Assembly: GCA_963573385.1 (NCBI GenBank) | Contig: CAUYLG010017864.1 | Span: 222,070 to 286,069 of the forward strand | DNA length: 64,000 nt | Direction of reading: 5' to 3' | DNA from: Cacajao melanocephalus | Lineage: Eukaryota > Chordata > Mammalia > Primates > Pitheciidae | Part shown: in pieces, positions 39,721-56,826 of the stretch | Numbering within the stretch: position 1 is the stretch's first letter | Layout of the letters: each line of letters begins with the position of its first letter | Notes under the pieces: generated by a model | The model's input: the letters and a program-made list of their open reading frames with translations, nothing else | Databases searched by the model: none | What the model was told of the DNA's origin: nothing | Position numbers and translations under genes: made by a program

Positions 39721-41145
39721 CCCCACAACTGTGACCAGGGGAAGCAGATGGGATTCTATTCAGGGGCTTGTGAGATTCTATGAATGGCTCATTGCTTTAT
39801 TAAAATGAAAACACTGAAAGACAAATTCAAGTCTGATTTTATATAGAAGAATGATAGCTGTAAAAAAATTTCATAATTATAAGCTTTTTTTCTCCTTGAC
39901 TCTAATAACTCAAAATGCAAAAATCATCATCCTTGCCAGAAAGCATCTCTGCTTCCGCGCTCTGTGACCATGGGCATAATAATACCATGGAATTAAAGAG
40001 CAAGTGAAAGGAAGTGTGAACTCTTCAGCTCTATTTCTGTCTGGTCCTTTGGCTCAGATTTTTAGGTCTAGTTTGAACCAGATGCATTTGTTTAGAGCCT
40101 TGTCAACGAGTTATGCAAGAGGAACTACCTGAGAAACACTTTTTTAAAAAGCGAAGCCCATCTTCAAGGTGCTTTATTCTAATCCTAGTTTGTGTCTTCA
40201 GATGAGGCTGAAGGGTAAATTAAGGCATGAAGCACTTAGACTCGGAGCTTTGGCCTGAGGCTTCCAGCAACAAAGCCTTTGAAATGGTCAATGCAGTAGA
40301 GATTTTTTTACTCAAGAACCATCTGGGTTTTTGGCAAAAACCATGAAACCTCTCAAATGTATTTTTGTGTGTGTGTTTTTTAATTACAAAATAAGCTTCT
40401 GGGGTGATCTCTCAAATGTCCAAAAACATTCTGGAGGTGATGGCTTCATTAGGTTTACACAGTTCCTCTGTACTCCTGTAGTCAGAGACTGGGAAAATAC
40501 ATCATGGGTGCAAACCCCACAACCACAGCTGCCTAAATCTAACACTGCAATAACTGTTTCTTGATGCCACAACTGTTTTCTGCTTTAAAAAAAAAAGATT
40601 ACCATTCCTCAGAAGACCACTGGAGGGTAGGGTAGAGGAGGTGGTCTGAATTCAAGTCCTGCCTCTGGCTGCTTCTTAGTCACAGATGTCATCGGGACTT
40701 CTCTGGCAAGACACAGGTGCTGGGCAGAGGGACAGCAGGATGACTCCAAGGTGGCTGAAGACACAGTGGTCCCTCGCTTCTGCTTTGCTGTAAGCCTAAC
40801 AGCAGGTTGGGACTGGTGGGCCCTGATGGCTAACAAGACCACTTCTTTCCTCTTCACCTGCCCCACCTCCAAGACCTTCAATATCACTTCTGTGAGGACT
40901 CAGTGAGCAGGCATACCACATGTACTCGACATAGGGCTGGAACCTGGCAGGGCCCCTGCTCTAGCCCAGCCTTCCACTTGAAGTCCCACTGGCAGATGCA
41001 ATGTGCAGCAAGCCCCAGGGGTCACCATTTCCCAGCTGAGGCAGAGGAACAGCTGCATTGGAGTTTTCTCAGCAGCTTGTGGGCCATGCAGCTTCCTGCC
41101 CCCATGCTAGGCTCTCTAAATCTGAGCTGGAGGTTCTAGAAATCC
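39721..41145. other. Intergenic flank downstream of C1orf115
   Basis: Unclassified. Includes an alternative AATAAA on the minus strand near 40174, which could only serve a much longer isoform. Confidence 0.4.
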
Positions 41146-41437
41146 TTTTTTTTTTTTTTTTTTTTTGAGACAGAGTCTCACTCTGTCGCCCAGGCTGGAG
41201 TGCCGTGGTGTAATCTCGGCTCACTGTAACCTCCACCTTCTGGGTTCAAGCAATTCAATTCTCCTGCCTCAGCCTCCCGAATAGCTGGGAATACAGGAGT
41301 GCACCACCACACCTGGCTAATTTTTGGTATTAGAGATGGGGTTTTGCCATGTTGCTCAGGCTGGTCTTGAACTCCTGAACTCAGGCAATCTGCCTATCTC
41401 AGTGCTAGGATTACAGGCATGACCCACCGTGCCCGGC
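41146..41437 (-). repeat. AluS/J-like element
   Basis: T21 tail, reverse body with aattcaattctcctgcctca (short duplication), ending gtgcccggcc. Confidence 0.9.
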
Positions 41438-41743
41438 CCCATTTTTAACAAACTCATGAGCTGAGACTCCTACATGGTAAAGCCTGTTCTGCTGGCTTAG
41501 AGAGAACTGCCCCCTTTTAACACACATGCAGAGTTCCCAGGTGAATTGGGGTCTCTCCCTCCATTGGGTCCTCAGGGAGCAGTTGTGGGCTCCTACTGGT
41601 TCCCAGGGAGGTCTCTCCCGACTGGTCATCAGCTGCTGTGCCAAGTTCTCAGTGTGGCTGGACTCCAGGAATGTCCCTCAAGCAAGGTAGAAAGTGAGGA
41701 GCCAGGAACCCTTCATGCAAGAAACATTACATAAATCAAGGCT

Positions 41744-41749
41744 TTTATT
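41744..41749 (-). terminator. C1orf115: Candidate poly(A) signal AATAAA of C1orf115
   Basis: On the minus strand a canonical AATAAA is followed by a T/G-containing stretch, with cleavage expected around 41720-41732. The resulting transcript span (about 50.4 to 41.7 kb) agrees with the roughly 8.9-kb human gene as I remember it. Confidence 0.6.
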
Positions 41750-43205
41750 TACATCATAGGACAAGAAAAGGGTACAAAAGAAGTCTCTCAGTCAAGCACA
41801 TCAAGCGAAAGCTCTAAAACTCAATTCTCAGTAAGGTGTGGACACTGATATTGAAAAAAAGAAAAAAAAAGAGAAAGAAAAGGTAAAATGGTAATTGGTG
41901 ACATGACCCAAATGCTTACGCTCCAGGAACTGAGTAAAAGACACCCAGGGCAGCCCTGTCACAGAGAATGACGACTCAGGCTGAGTGACATCTGAGGTTC
42001 ATCTCTGGGAGGGTTTGACTTTTGACATTTTTGAGTTAATTTTTAACCAGATTCTTAAGAATTTCAGGGCCAAACAGGCTTGACTGTACAGTTTTTCCAA
42101 TTTGGGGATGCGAGTGGGGAAGTTCTTCCTGGGACAGATTCCCAGGCAAGGAAAGGCCCCAGCAGCTCTGCCCCCTGCCCTCACAGGCCCTCACTCTCTT
42201 TCCCACTCACTGTGCTTGGTTTTTTCTTCCACTTATGTCTATCTCTCCCTTTCTCCGACACCCAGTGCTGCGGGGCAAGCTATAATTATCTCACGTGTGT
42301 GAAAATGTGCCGTATCCACTTTCATCATCTGGGCTAAAACCAGATCACTTGCTTCACTTTTCCTCACCAACATTAACAATGCAGGAATTCAGTGAATCTT
42401 CAACATGAAGTTGAAGCTTCAGAAAGTGAAGCGGAGTCTAGCTGCACGGCTTCAACCCTGTCCCCCACCCCTTCCTTTTTTCTGTCTGTCTGTCTTTCTG
42501 TCTGTCTTGTTGGGGCTTGATCAGAGAAGCCTGAGTGTGGAGGCCTCCCCTGCATGCCTTGGGACAACAGGTAGGTGCTGTCACTGATCCTGCAGATGGC
42601 TCAGCAACAGCCCCCCTTTGGATTTCCAGATATTCTGGAAACAAAGTCAGAACAGTGGCCTATCGAGGAGATGGTAAGGGGGACCTCTTTTCTTTCATCT
42701 CCCTGTTCAGCATCCTGTGACAGTCCACAGGTCATCCTTGGTGGGTGTCAGGCCTAAGACCCAGGCCCACCCTACCCTTTCACTCTGGGTGAGATGAGGT
42801 CACAATGGGCAGCATAGAAGAGCAAAGGATGCTACAAAGGCAGCCAATGAACTCATGGCCTCACGGGTTTTCAGCACCAGCCATGACACCCCTGGCCACC
42901 CAGCCTCCCCTGTCCCTACTAGCGGCACAGGCCCAGCCTACCTGAACTCCCCCACACTGATGCTCCAGGCCTGGCACCTGGATGGCCACCTTCTTTCTCT
43001 CTTCCAACATCTTCTTGCCTTGTTTCCACTTCCTTCACATCTGTCTCCTACTTACTGCTTCCTTCTCTAAATCCGTATTTTTATGTCTCCCTCCATCTCT
43101 CAGCCCCATGTCCCACCCAGGACAAGCACTCTTGGTTGGCCTGGCGGAGAGGAGCTGAGCCACTGGCAGGAGTGCACTGATGGTGTTAGTAGGCCCTGAC
43201 TGCAG

Positions 43206-43253
43206 CCAGCCACATGTTTGCAGGGATTCTGGTTGCTGCAAACACGTGGCTGG
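43206..43253 (-). other. Stem-loop in C1orf115 3'UTR
   Basis: Arms 43206-43223 and 43236-43253 are 18-nt inverted copies with a single mismatch and a 12-nt loop. In the minus-strand (sense) RNA the mismatch becomes a U-G wobble, so the stem is fully paired. The stem stops at both ends without further pairing, so it is too short for a typical pre-miRNA. Confidence 0.6.
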
Positions 43254-44013
43254 GCCGAAGTGGGCAATGCCGGGCACAAGAGCCCTCAGGAGTGGTCCCT
43301 TGGCCAACCTGTCCCAGCCACCCACCCAGCCTGCATCCGAACTTGCCCTCCCTTCTCCTTCCTCGCCAGCTTCACAGCCATTCAGGATAGGGTAAAATGA
43401 CAAGTTTTTGTCTACTTTAAATAGTCATGCCACACTGCCAACACAGTTTTCAAAGCATCATAGCCTTCAAAGAGCTCTTTTCTTCCTTCCCTCTTCTCAA
43501 GCCTGTAATTAAACTCCTGGTGACAGAGTGGCAGAGGAAGGAGATCAGGGAGAATGACTTGAGGAATAAACAGCTCCTTAGCTGCCGTCAGAACCGAGGC
43601 AGCCCAGGAACGTGAGCGCCTGTCAGCCCACGACCTTTCCAGGAGAATACAGCAAATCACCTGACTCCAGTAACATCCTCTTCCTCCCCGCAAGATTCTG
43701 CTATACACCCACACTGCTCGGATCTGTCGAGTGTTGGCCTCCACCCGAGCACCTGCCACCTTCATGTGAAGGCTCTGGCTTCAGCACACTAGCTCCACTC
43801 CCAAATCTAACCTCGGCTGAATTCTCTGCAGGATTGACCATTGGGTCCACATGGGACTGAGAGACCTGAGAAGCTCAACAGATGGGCAGGGGTGACTCAT
43901 TCATCATATTCATGTGATTCAACAAAGAAAGGCATGTTTTCTCTTCCAAGTATGCTGTGTGTTCAAGTCTGAGATGCTCCAGATTCACACGGTTCCCACA
44001 GCAGGGGCTCCCG

Positions 44014-50327
<6,314 letters not shown>

Positions 50328-50410
50328 GATGCCGCGGACCCTCTGGCGAAGGTCCGAGCGCCAAGACGCCAACCTTTGCTCCCCGCCGGCTTCTCCGCCT
50401 CTGCCCGGAC

Positions 50411-50429
50411 GGGGCGGGGGTTGGGGGGG
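50411..50429 (+). promoter_or_regulatory. Potential G-quadruplex in C1orf115 promoter
   Basis: The run gggg-c-ggggg-tt-ggggggg can supply four G-tracts with one- or two-base loops. It is on the plus strand, opposite to the gene's sense strand, directly beside the CTCF-like motif. Confidence 0.5.
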
Positions 50430-50431
50430 CT

Positions 50432-50451
50432 GCAGCGCCCCCTGGCCGTGG
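50432..50451 (-). promoter_or_regulatory. CTCF-like motif upstream of C1orf115
   Basis: The minus strand reads CCACGGCCAGGGGGCGCTGC, which fits the CTCF core (CCASYAGGGGGCGC) at almost every position. It lies about 105 bp upstream of the C1orf115 ATG, inside the CpG island. Occupancy depends on methylation and cell type. Confidence 0.65.
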
Positions 50452-50689
50452 GGCCCGGGATGGCTGCGGCGCGGCGCGGCTCGGGACTGGCCTCCCAGGG
50501 GACGGACGCGCTCCGCCAGCCCCGCCCAGCATCCCACCTGCCGGCCAAAGGGTGCAGGTGTAATCTCACCTGTAATCCCAGCGCGCACGGCACAATGAAC
50601 ATGCAAAACACCTTCAACTGCACTTGCTACGAAATCAATGACCCCAAAATAATAGGACTCCATCTGTCCATGTTCAAATTAGCAACGAT

Positions 50690-50900
50690 GGTAATGACAC
50701 GAGAGATCACTCTCAGTGTTGGGGAGAGCATGGCGAGATGGCCACGGTAACAGTATTCGTGCGAGTGCAAATTGGTGTCAAGCTTTTGGAAAGGCGATCA
50801 GAAAATCTTTATTGTGAGTCTTAAGAAATGTCTGTATCCTTCTAGGAAATATTCGGAAACGCAAGGCAGTATGTCCACGGTGTTCAACGGTCTGACTCAG
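50690..50900 (+). repeat. Old L1ME-type ORF2 fragment (probable)
   Basis: cagtgttggggagagcatgg, gtgcgagtgcaaattggtgt and gcttttggaaaggcgatcag follow the L1 ORF2 C-terminal order. Strongly decayed. Confidence 0.5.
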
Positions 50901-51112
50901 TGAAAAAGTGGAGCAAACCAACGGGGAGGGGGCAAAGGAAATTCTGCTGCAGACATGCCAGCATATGGCGCAGTCATTACAATCACGATTTTCAGGAATA
51001 TCTCTCTGTGAGATAAGCATTCTCAATGTACTGTGAATCTCAACAAGCTGAGAATGCCCTATTTTCTTAAGTGGGTAAATGCCTTTGAATTCCAGCTAAT
51101 GTGGAATTAAGG

Positions 51113-51525
51113 GCTGGGAGCAGTGGCTTGCGCCTGTAATCCCAGCACTTTGAAAGGCCAAGAGGATAGCTTCAGCACAGGAGTTCAAGAACAGCCTGGG
51201 CAACATAGTTAGACCTCTATCTCTACAAAACAAAACAAAACAAAACAAAAAAAGAAATACAAAAAAATAGCCAGGAATGGTGGTGTGCGCCTCTGGTCCC
51301 AGCTATTCAGGAGGATCGCTTGAGCCTGAGAGTTTGAGACTAACCTGGACAGCAAGGGGAGACCTCATCTCTACAAATAGAAAAATAAATACAGAAATTC
51401 GCCTGTAGTCCCAGTGAGGCAGGAGGATCGCTTGATCCTGGAAGGTGGAAGTTGCAGTGAGCTATGATTGTGTCACTGCACTCCAAGGGGGTCAACAGAA
51501 TGAGATCTCATCTCAAAAAAATACT
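51113..51525 (+). repeat. Trimeric AluJ-like element
   Basis: Three monomer units in a row: one at 51113-51232 ending in a CAAAA-repeat linker, a second beginning ccaggaatggtggtgtgcgc with its own cctggacagcaagg and A-rich linker, and a third from cctgtagtcccagtgaggca. Normal Alus have two. Confidence 0.75.
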
Positions 51526-51690
51526 TAAGTATAAAAAATATAGACTTAGTTATACTAATGTTTTACCATTAAAGTTTGTGATATCTTTAAGAATAATGTG
51601 GGTATGTTGGTACAAGCACATACAATGTTTATGACAATTTAGTTCATTCGGATGCCAAAGAAATTTATTTTGTGATTCCAACTTAAAATG

Positions 51691-51808
51691 TGAGCCAGCA
51701 TGGTGACTTTCACCTGTAATCCCAGCAACTCCAGAGGCTGTGGTGGGAGGATCCCTTGAGGCCAGGAGGTCTGAGCAACATAGTGAGGCCCCATTTCTAA
51801 AAAATTTA
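51691..51808 (+). repeat. Free left Alu monomer (FLAM-like)
   Basis: catggtgactttcacctgta to ccatttctaaaaaatttaaa; one monomer only. Confidence 0.75.
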
Positions 51809-51813
51809 AAATG

Positions 51814-52130
51814 TGGGGCAGGCACAGAGGCTCGTGCCTGTAATTCCAGCACTTTGGTAGGCCGAGTCGGGCGGATCACGAGTTCAAGAGATCGAAACCA
51901 TCCTCTCGCCATTCAACATGGTGAAACCCCGTCTCTACTAAAAAATAAAATAAAAATACAAAAATTAGTTGGGTGTGGTGGCGCGTGCCTGAAGTCCCAG
52001 CTACTCCGGATGCTGAGGCAGGAAAATCGCTTGTACCCGGGAGGTGGAGGTTGCAGCAAGCCGAGATCATCGCCACTGTACTCCAGCCTGGGCAACAAGA
52101 GCAAAACTCTGTCTCAAAAACAAACAAACA
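51814..52130 (+). repeat. AluS-like element
   Basis: ggcaggcacagaggctcgtg with gatcacgag...ttcaagagat (Sc/Y-type deletion region) and a CAAACAAA tail. Confidence 0.9.
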
Positions 52131-52617
52131 ACAAATGTGTAAACAAGTAACTGATTTAGTCTTTTAATTGTTTAATGCAATAAGTAATGATGTTTAATAT
52201 TATAAACATATAGTCTTTATATGTAAAATTGTGTATAAAATTTATATACAATTCAATTTCAGGTGAAAGGGGTATGAAAATAAATTTAACTTAATATATT
52301 TATAAGAATTAGAGTTTTGTTATATAATTGAAGTGCTTGAGAAGAAAGCAAAATATTAAATTTGTAAAAGTTGATTGAAATGTTTGGGGGAACTAAATTA
52401 AGTAAAGAGTAAAAGTACCTCCTTACAGTAATTATGAAATTTTATTGGGTTTGTAAATAGTTTAAAACAGTATGTAATTTGAATTAAAAAGGTTAAGAGA
52501 AAGTAGATTTGTAACTTCACTAAAGCAACTATTACTTTATATACAAATGGAGACCCTTGTAGTCCCTTTTCTGTGTATAAAATTGACCTCGAAGACCTCT
52601 AGGCTGCTTATCAAATG
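52131..52617. other. AT-rich flank, unclassified
   Basis: Very A/T-rich with no recognisable repeat or gene. Confidence 0.45.
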
Positions 52618-53040
52618 GTGATATGGTTTGGTTTTATGTCCCCACCAAATTTCATGTTGAATTGTAATTCCCAATGTTGGCGGTAGGGCCTGGTGGGAGG
52701 TGATTGGATCATAAAGGTGGTCCTTCATGAATGGCTTAGCACCATCCCCTGGGTGCTATTCTCGTGATAGTGAGGGCGTGAGCTAGCATGAGATCTGGTT
52801 GTTTAAAAGTGTGTGATGCACACCTCCCCCTTCTATCTCTCTTCTTCCTGCTTTGGACATGTTTGGCTGTTTCCCCTTCACTTTCTACCATGATTGTAAG
52901 TTTTCTGAGGCCTCCCCAGAAGCAGAAGCCATCATGCTTCCTGCACAGCCAGCAGAACTGCAAGTCAATTAACCCCCTTTTCTTTATAGATTACTCAGTC
53001 TCAGGTATTTCTTTATAGCAGTGCGAGAAAGAACTAATAC
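52618..53040 (+). repeat. MST-type MaLR LTR
   Basis: tgatatggtttggttttatg to agaaagaactaatac; intact solo LTR with internal cctccccagaagcagaagcc. Confidence 0.9.
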
Positions 53041-53836
53041 AAATAGAGACGAAGTTAGAACATCCATGGACCTAAAATACGTTTTTGTCAGAACAAAATA
53101 CTGTTCAAACATCACAACAACATTGAGTTTGCCTTTAAAGGCAGAATGCTAGAACAATTAAAAATTGATCTCCAGATTAAGTCTCTATAACCAGTGAACA
53201 AGCAGGATTTAAGAAGATGTAATCAGAAACTGTCTTTATGTTGCATTCCTTTGTCTCTCTGCAAGTTATTCTGTGCAAAGAATGAGTCTCTTGCTCCTGG
53301 GTGAAAATTTAGGCAGTCCTGTAGTTTTTCTGTTCACACAGAGGTAATAAGTCCCAAAGTTGTAAATATAGTCTTAATCTATATAATCCTAAATCGTATA
53401 ATGTTCAATTCCATGTAATACTCAGAACCTGGAATCTGATTTAAGTAAATCCTCTCTCCTCCCTCAGGCAGCACCTGATGTGGGTGTGTACCTGTGTGTG
53501 GTGGTGATGAGGGAGTGGGGACTGGGAAGAAACAACAATTTCTCTTCTGTTTCTCCCACCTAGTGTTTCTCAGTCTCCCAAGCTTGCCAAGTGGTTTCTG
53601 ACCCTTCCAGAGCCAAAACAGAGAAGAGTGCAGAAAACATCTTCCATCACTAGTATTGCCCAAAGCGTTGTCTCACTCACAAGGCCTAGGAGGTATCTGA
53701 AGCTGGTTTTCTATCGTTCTTTACAGGCCCTCACTAGAAACACTCTACTCTTCTGGTTATGACCCAGTAAATACCCTTGAATCCCTGATCACCTATGCCC
53801 TCCTCAATCTCCAGGGGTCCTGTAGTTCGAGGCCAA
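53041..53836. other. Unclassified upstream flank
   Basis: Nothing recognised. Confidence 0.4.
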
Positions 53837-54165
53837 TGCTATGGTCTGAATGTCTGTGTCCCACCCTCCCATATTCGTGTGTTAAATTTCTAACTCCAAG
53901 GTGATGGTATCAGGGGATGGGAGGCCTCTGGGAGGTGATTAGGTCATGAAATGGAGCCCTTATGGGACTAATGCCCTTATAAAAAGAGGCCCCAGAGAGA
54001 AATCCCTCACCCCTTCTACCATATGAGGACACAGCAAGAGATAGAATCTGCTGGCACCTTGATCTTGGACTTCCCAACCTCCAGAACTCTGATAAATAAG
54101 TTTCTATTGTTTACAAGTTACCCAGTTTATGATTATTTTTATAGTGGCCCAAATAGACTATGACA
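53837..54165 (+). repeat. MLT1/MST-family MaLR LTR
   Basis: tgctatggtctgaatgtctg, ccttataaaaagaggcccca, ttgatcttggacttcccaac. Confidence 0.8.
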
Positions 54166-54465
54166 ACTGGTTTTCCTATCCTGAGCCTTTAAGATGGCCA
54201 TGTGGATACAGGACTTGATATATGGACTTCAGTGCTTCCACATTTCGTGAAGGGCTCAAATAGCAAGCTCTGGGCTGGGCCATCTCCAGTGTAACTCCTA
54301 GAATGACCACAGAGATGTTACATGTGCTGTAGTGAGGAAGCTGGGGCACCAGGAGGCTGCCACTGGAGCTGGTGGCTGTAAGGACATACCACTTCAGCTG
54401 CCACCTGGGAAGCCCCCAAATCCCCACAGTTAGCTACAGTCCAGCTCTGCCTGTGTCCCTGTCTG

Positions 54466-54742
54466 CTAGAGCTGCCACAACAAAATACTGCAGACTGGTG
54501 GCTTAACCAAGAGAAATTAATTTTCCCACAGTTCTGGAGGCTGGAAGTCTGAGTTTAAGATGTCAGCAGGTTTGGTTTCTACTCAGGCCTCTCTCTTTGG
54601 CTTGCAGATGGCTGCCTTCTTTCTGTCCTCACATCACCTTTGCTCTGCGCGTGCACGTCTTCACTCCTTCTTCCTCTTTTTAGAAGGACACTGGTCCTAT
54701 TGGATCAGAGCCCCATCCTTATGACCTCATTCAACCTGTCTC

Positions 54743-54774
<32 letters not shown>

Positions 54775-55165
54775 TTTTTTTGAGACAGGGTCTGGCATGC
54801 AGTGGTGTGATCTCAGCTCACTGCAGCCTTTACCTCCTGGGTTCAAGCCATCCTTCCACCTCGGCCTCCCAAGCAGCTGCAACTGCACACCTGAGCCACC
54901 ATGCCCAACTATTTTTTGTGGTTTTTGTAGGTACTGGGTTTTGGCATGTTGCCCAGGCTGGCCTTGAACTGGACTCAAGCAATCCACCTTCCTCGGCCTC
55001 CCAAAGTGCTGGGATTACAAGTGTGAGCCACCTCACCCAGCCTCAATCAATCTTAATGACCTCTTTGAAGGCCCTGTCTTCAAATACAATCATATCTAAG
55101 GTACTGGAGGTTAGTGCTTCAACCTATGAATTGGGAGGTATGGGGCACAATTCAATCTGTAACAG
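54466..55165 (-). repeat. MLT1-type LTR split by an Alu
   Basis: Parts 54466-54741 (agagctgccacaacaaaata, cccacagttctggaggctgg) and 55042-55165 (ggccctgtcttcaaatacaa) flank a reverse Alu (54742-55041) that has a CTTT-repeat tail. Confidence 0.82.
54742..55041 (-). repeat. AluJ/S element with (CTTT)n tail
   Basis: The tail shows about eight CTTT units, then ttttttttgagacagggtct, ending cacctcacccagcc. Confidence 0.9.
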
Positions 55166-56491
55166 ACTGCTGGTCCGCACTGGCAACACACTGGCACCCC
55201 TCCCCTTTCTCTCGGTACTCATGAGACTGAGGAGCAGACACTGGCATTCTGGCACAAAAATCTCAGCACCTGCAGGAGTGCGCTTGTCAGCAGAAGTAGC
55301 ATAAACAGCTGGAGCAAGGTTTCTGCCTCCTCTGCCTTCCAAAGCTCCTGGGAGTGCACCTGATTCGCCTAAGCTAACTTGCTCAATTTCCTCTAGTACC
55401 CAAGGGACCCTAGAACATGATTTCACCTCCTAGACTGCACGCTGGAAGGAGGGTGAGAAGAATGCTGAGTGACAATCCACAACATTCACCTCTTGCAGGA
55501 ATGTTTTTTATGATAAGAATTAGAAACTTGTTCTCCAAAGGACCAAGGACATTGGAGAGCTAAGAGTCATGAAAACACATCATCAGTTACTGAGTTCAAA
55601 AATGTGTAGAAAGCTCAGAAGCTTGAAAATAATTGCTTATTTGGAATGACTTGCATAGAAACAGCTATACATATTTAATTGAAAACAAACTTTCCATTTG
55701 TTCTACGTTTTACTCTTTACTCTTCCGTTTCGTAATAAATGTGTGAATTTAGAGTGAGAACACATGTATAGACCTGAGAGTATACGAACCAAAGTTGTTT
55801 AAAACAATTTATTTTTACAAGATACATTTAGACTCAAGAAGAAGTACATCTTTGGCTGATAAGAGCTGGTTACAAACCACGAACCAGACAGGAAAACATT
55901 TTTAATTTTCCAAAGATTGCAGCTTAAAAGGAAGGTGGCGGCACAGAGGTGGTGGTAGTGGCAGCCTTGTATCCCAGCTGAGCCTCAGTTTTTGGTGCAG
56001 TCTTAAAAAAAAAAAAAAAGGATGGTAAAAAAAAATTTACCTTTTCTTAGGTTAAAAAAATTGCTTTTTTAAAGATTATTTTTAATTGGGGCCTTCCACA
56101 TTAAATACCCTTTAGTTCACATATGATAAAAATAGATGACATAGCAGAAAAAGAAACAACATTTTCACTTAAGTTTTAAGTATTTTCCTCAAATACATAC
56201 CTGCGGTAACCATACAGGCCCCATAAAATGCAGTTAAGAAACCTCAGGCACAGGACATTTTTATCGCACCTGAAGGGTTAGAGTTCTACACAGAGATAAA
56301 GGGCAAAGACTTGACATAAATAAAGTGTATTGTGGAATTGCAGTTAAAGGGCATTGCAACTAGAATTTGCTATAATCATAAAACAAGGGTCTTCCATATA
56401 TTTTTTCTTGTGGAATCTGAAGAATTTTTAAAATTCAAGAGCAACACTTTTCCTTGCTGGCAGCTGTCCTGAGGGACTGACCATTAAAACC
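55166..56491. other. Unclassified AT-rich sequence
   Basis: About 1.3 kb without a recognised gene or repeat. Contains A-runs at 56006-56040. Confidence 0.45.
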
Positions 56492-56826
56492 CACCAAGAG
56501 GCCGGGCACGATGGCTCACGCCTGGAATCCGAGCACTTTGGGAGGCCGAGGTGGGAGGATCACGAGGTCAGGAGATGGAGACTGTCCTGGCCAACATGGT
56601 GAAACCTTGTCTCTACTAAAAATACAAAAATTAGCTAGGCGTCGTGGAGCGTGCCTGTAATCCCAGCTACTCAGGAGGCTGAGACAGGAGAATCGCTTGA
56701 ACCAGGGAGGTGAAGGTTGCAGTGAGCCAAGATCGCACCACTCTACTCCAGCCTTGGCAACAAGAGCGAAACTCCGTCTCAAAAAAAAACAAAAACAAAA
56801 ACAAAAAAAGAAACAAACAAAAAAAA
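56492..56826 (+). repeat. AluS (Sc-like) element
   Basis: ggccgggcacgatggctcac with gatcacgaggtcaggagatg and an A-rich tail containing CAAAAA repeats. Confidence 0.92.

Larger units (their letters stand above)
41725..44013 (-). other. C1orf115: Predicted C1orf115 3'UTR
   Basis: About 2.29 kb from the stop codon to a predicted cleavage site. The stretch lacks recognisable interspersed repeats, unlike its surroundings, which suits a retained 3'UTR. It contains a short TCTG microsatellite (about 42480-42508) and a strong hairpin at 43206-43253. The extent is inferred from the AATAAA at 41744-41749; shorter isoforms are possible. Confidence 0.6.
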
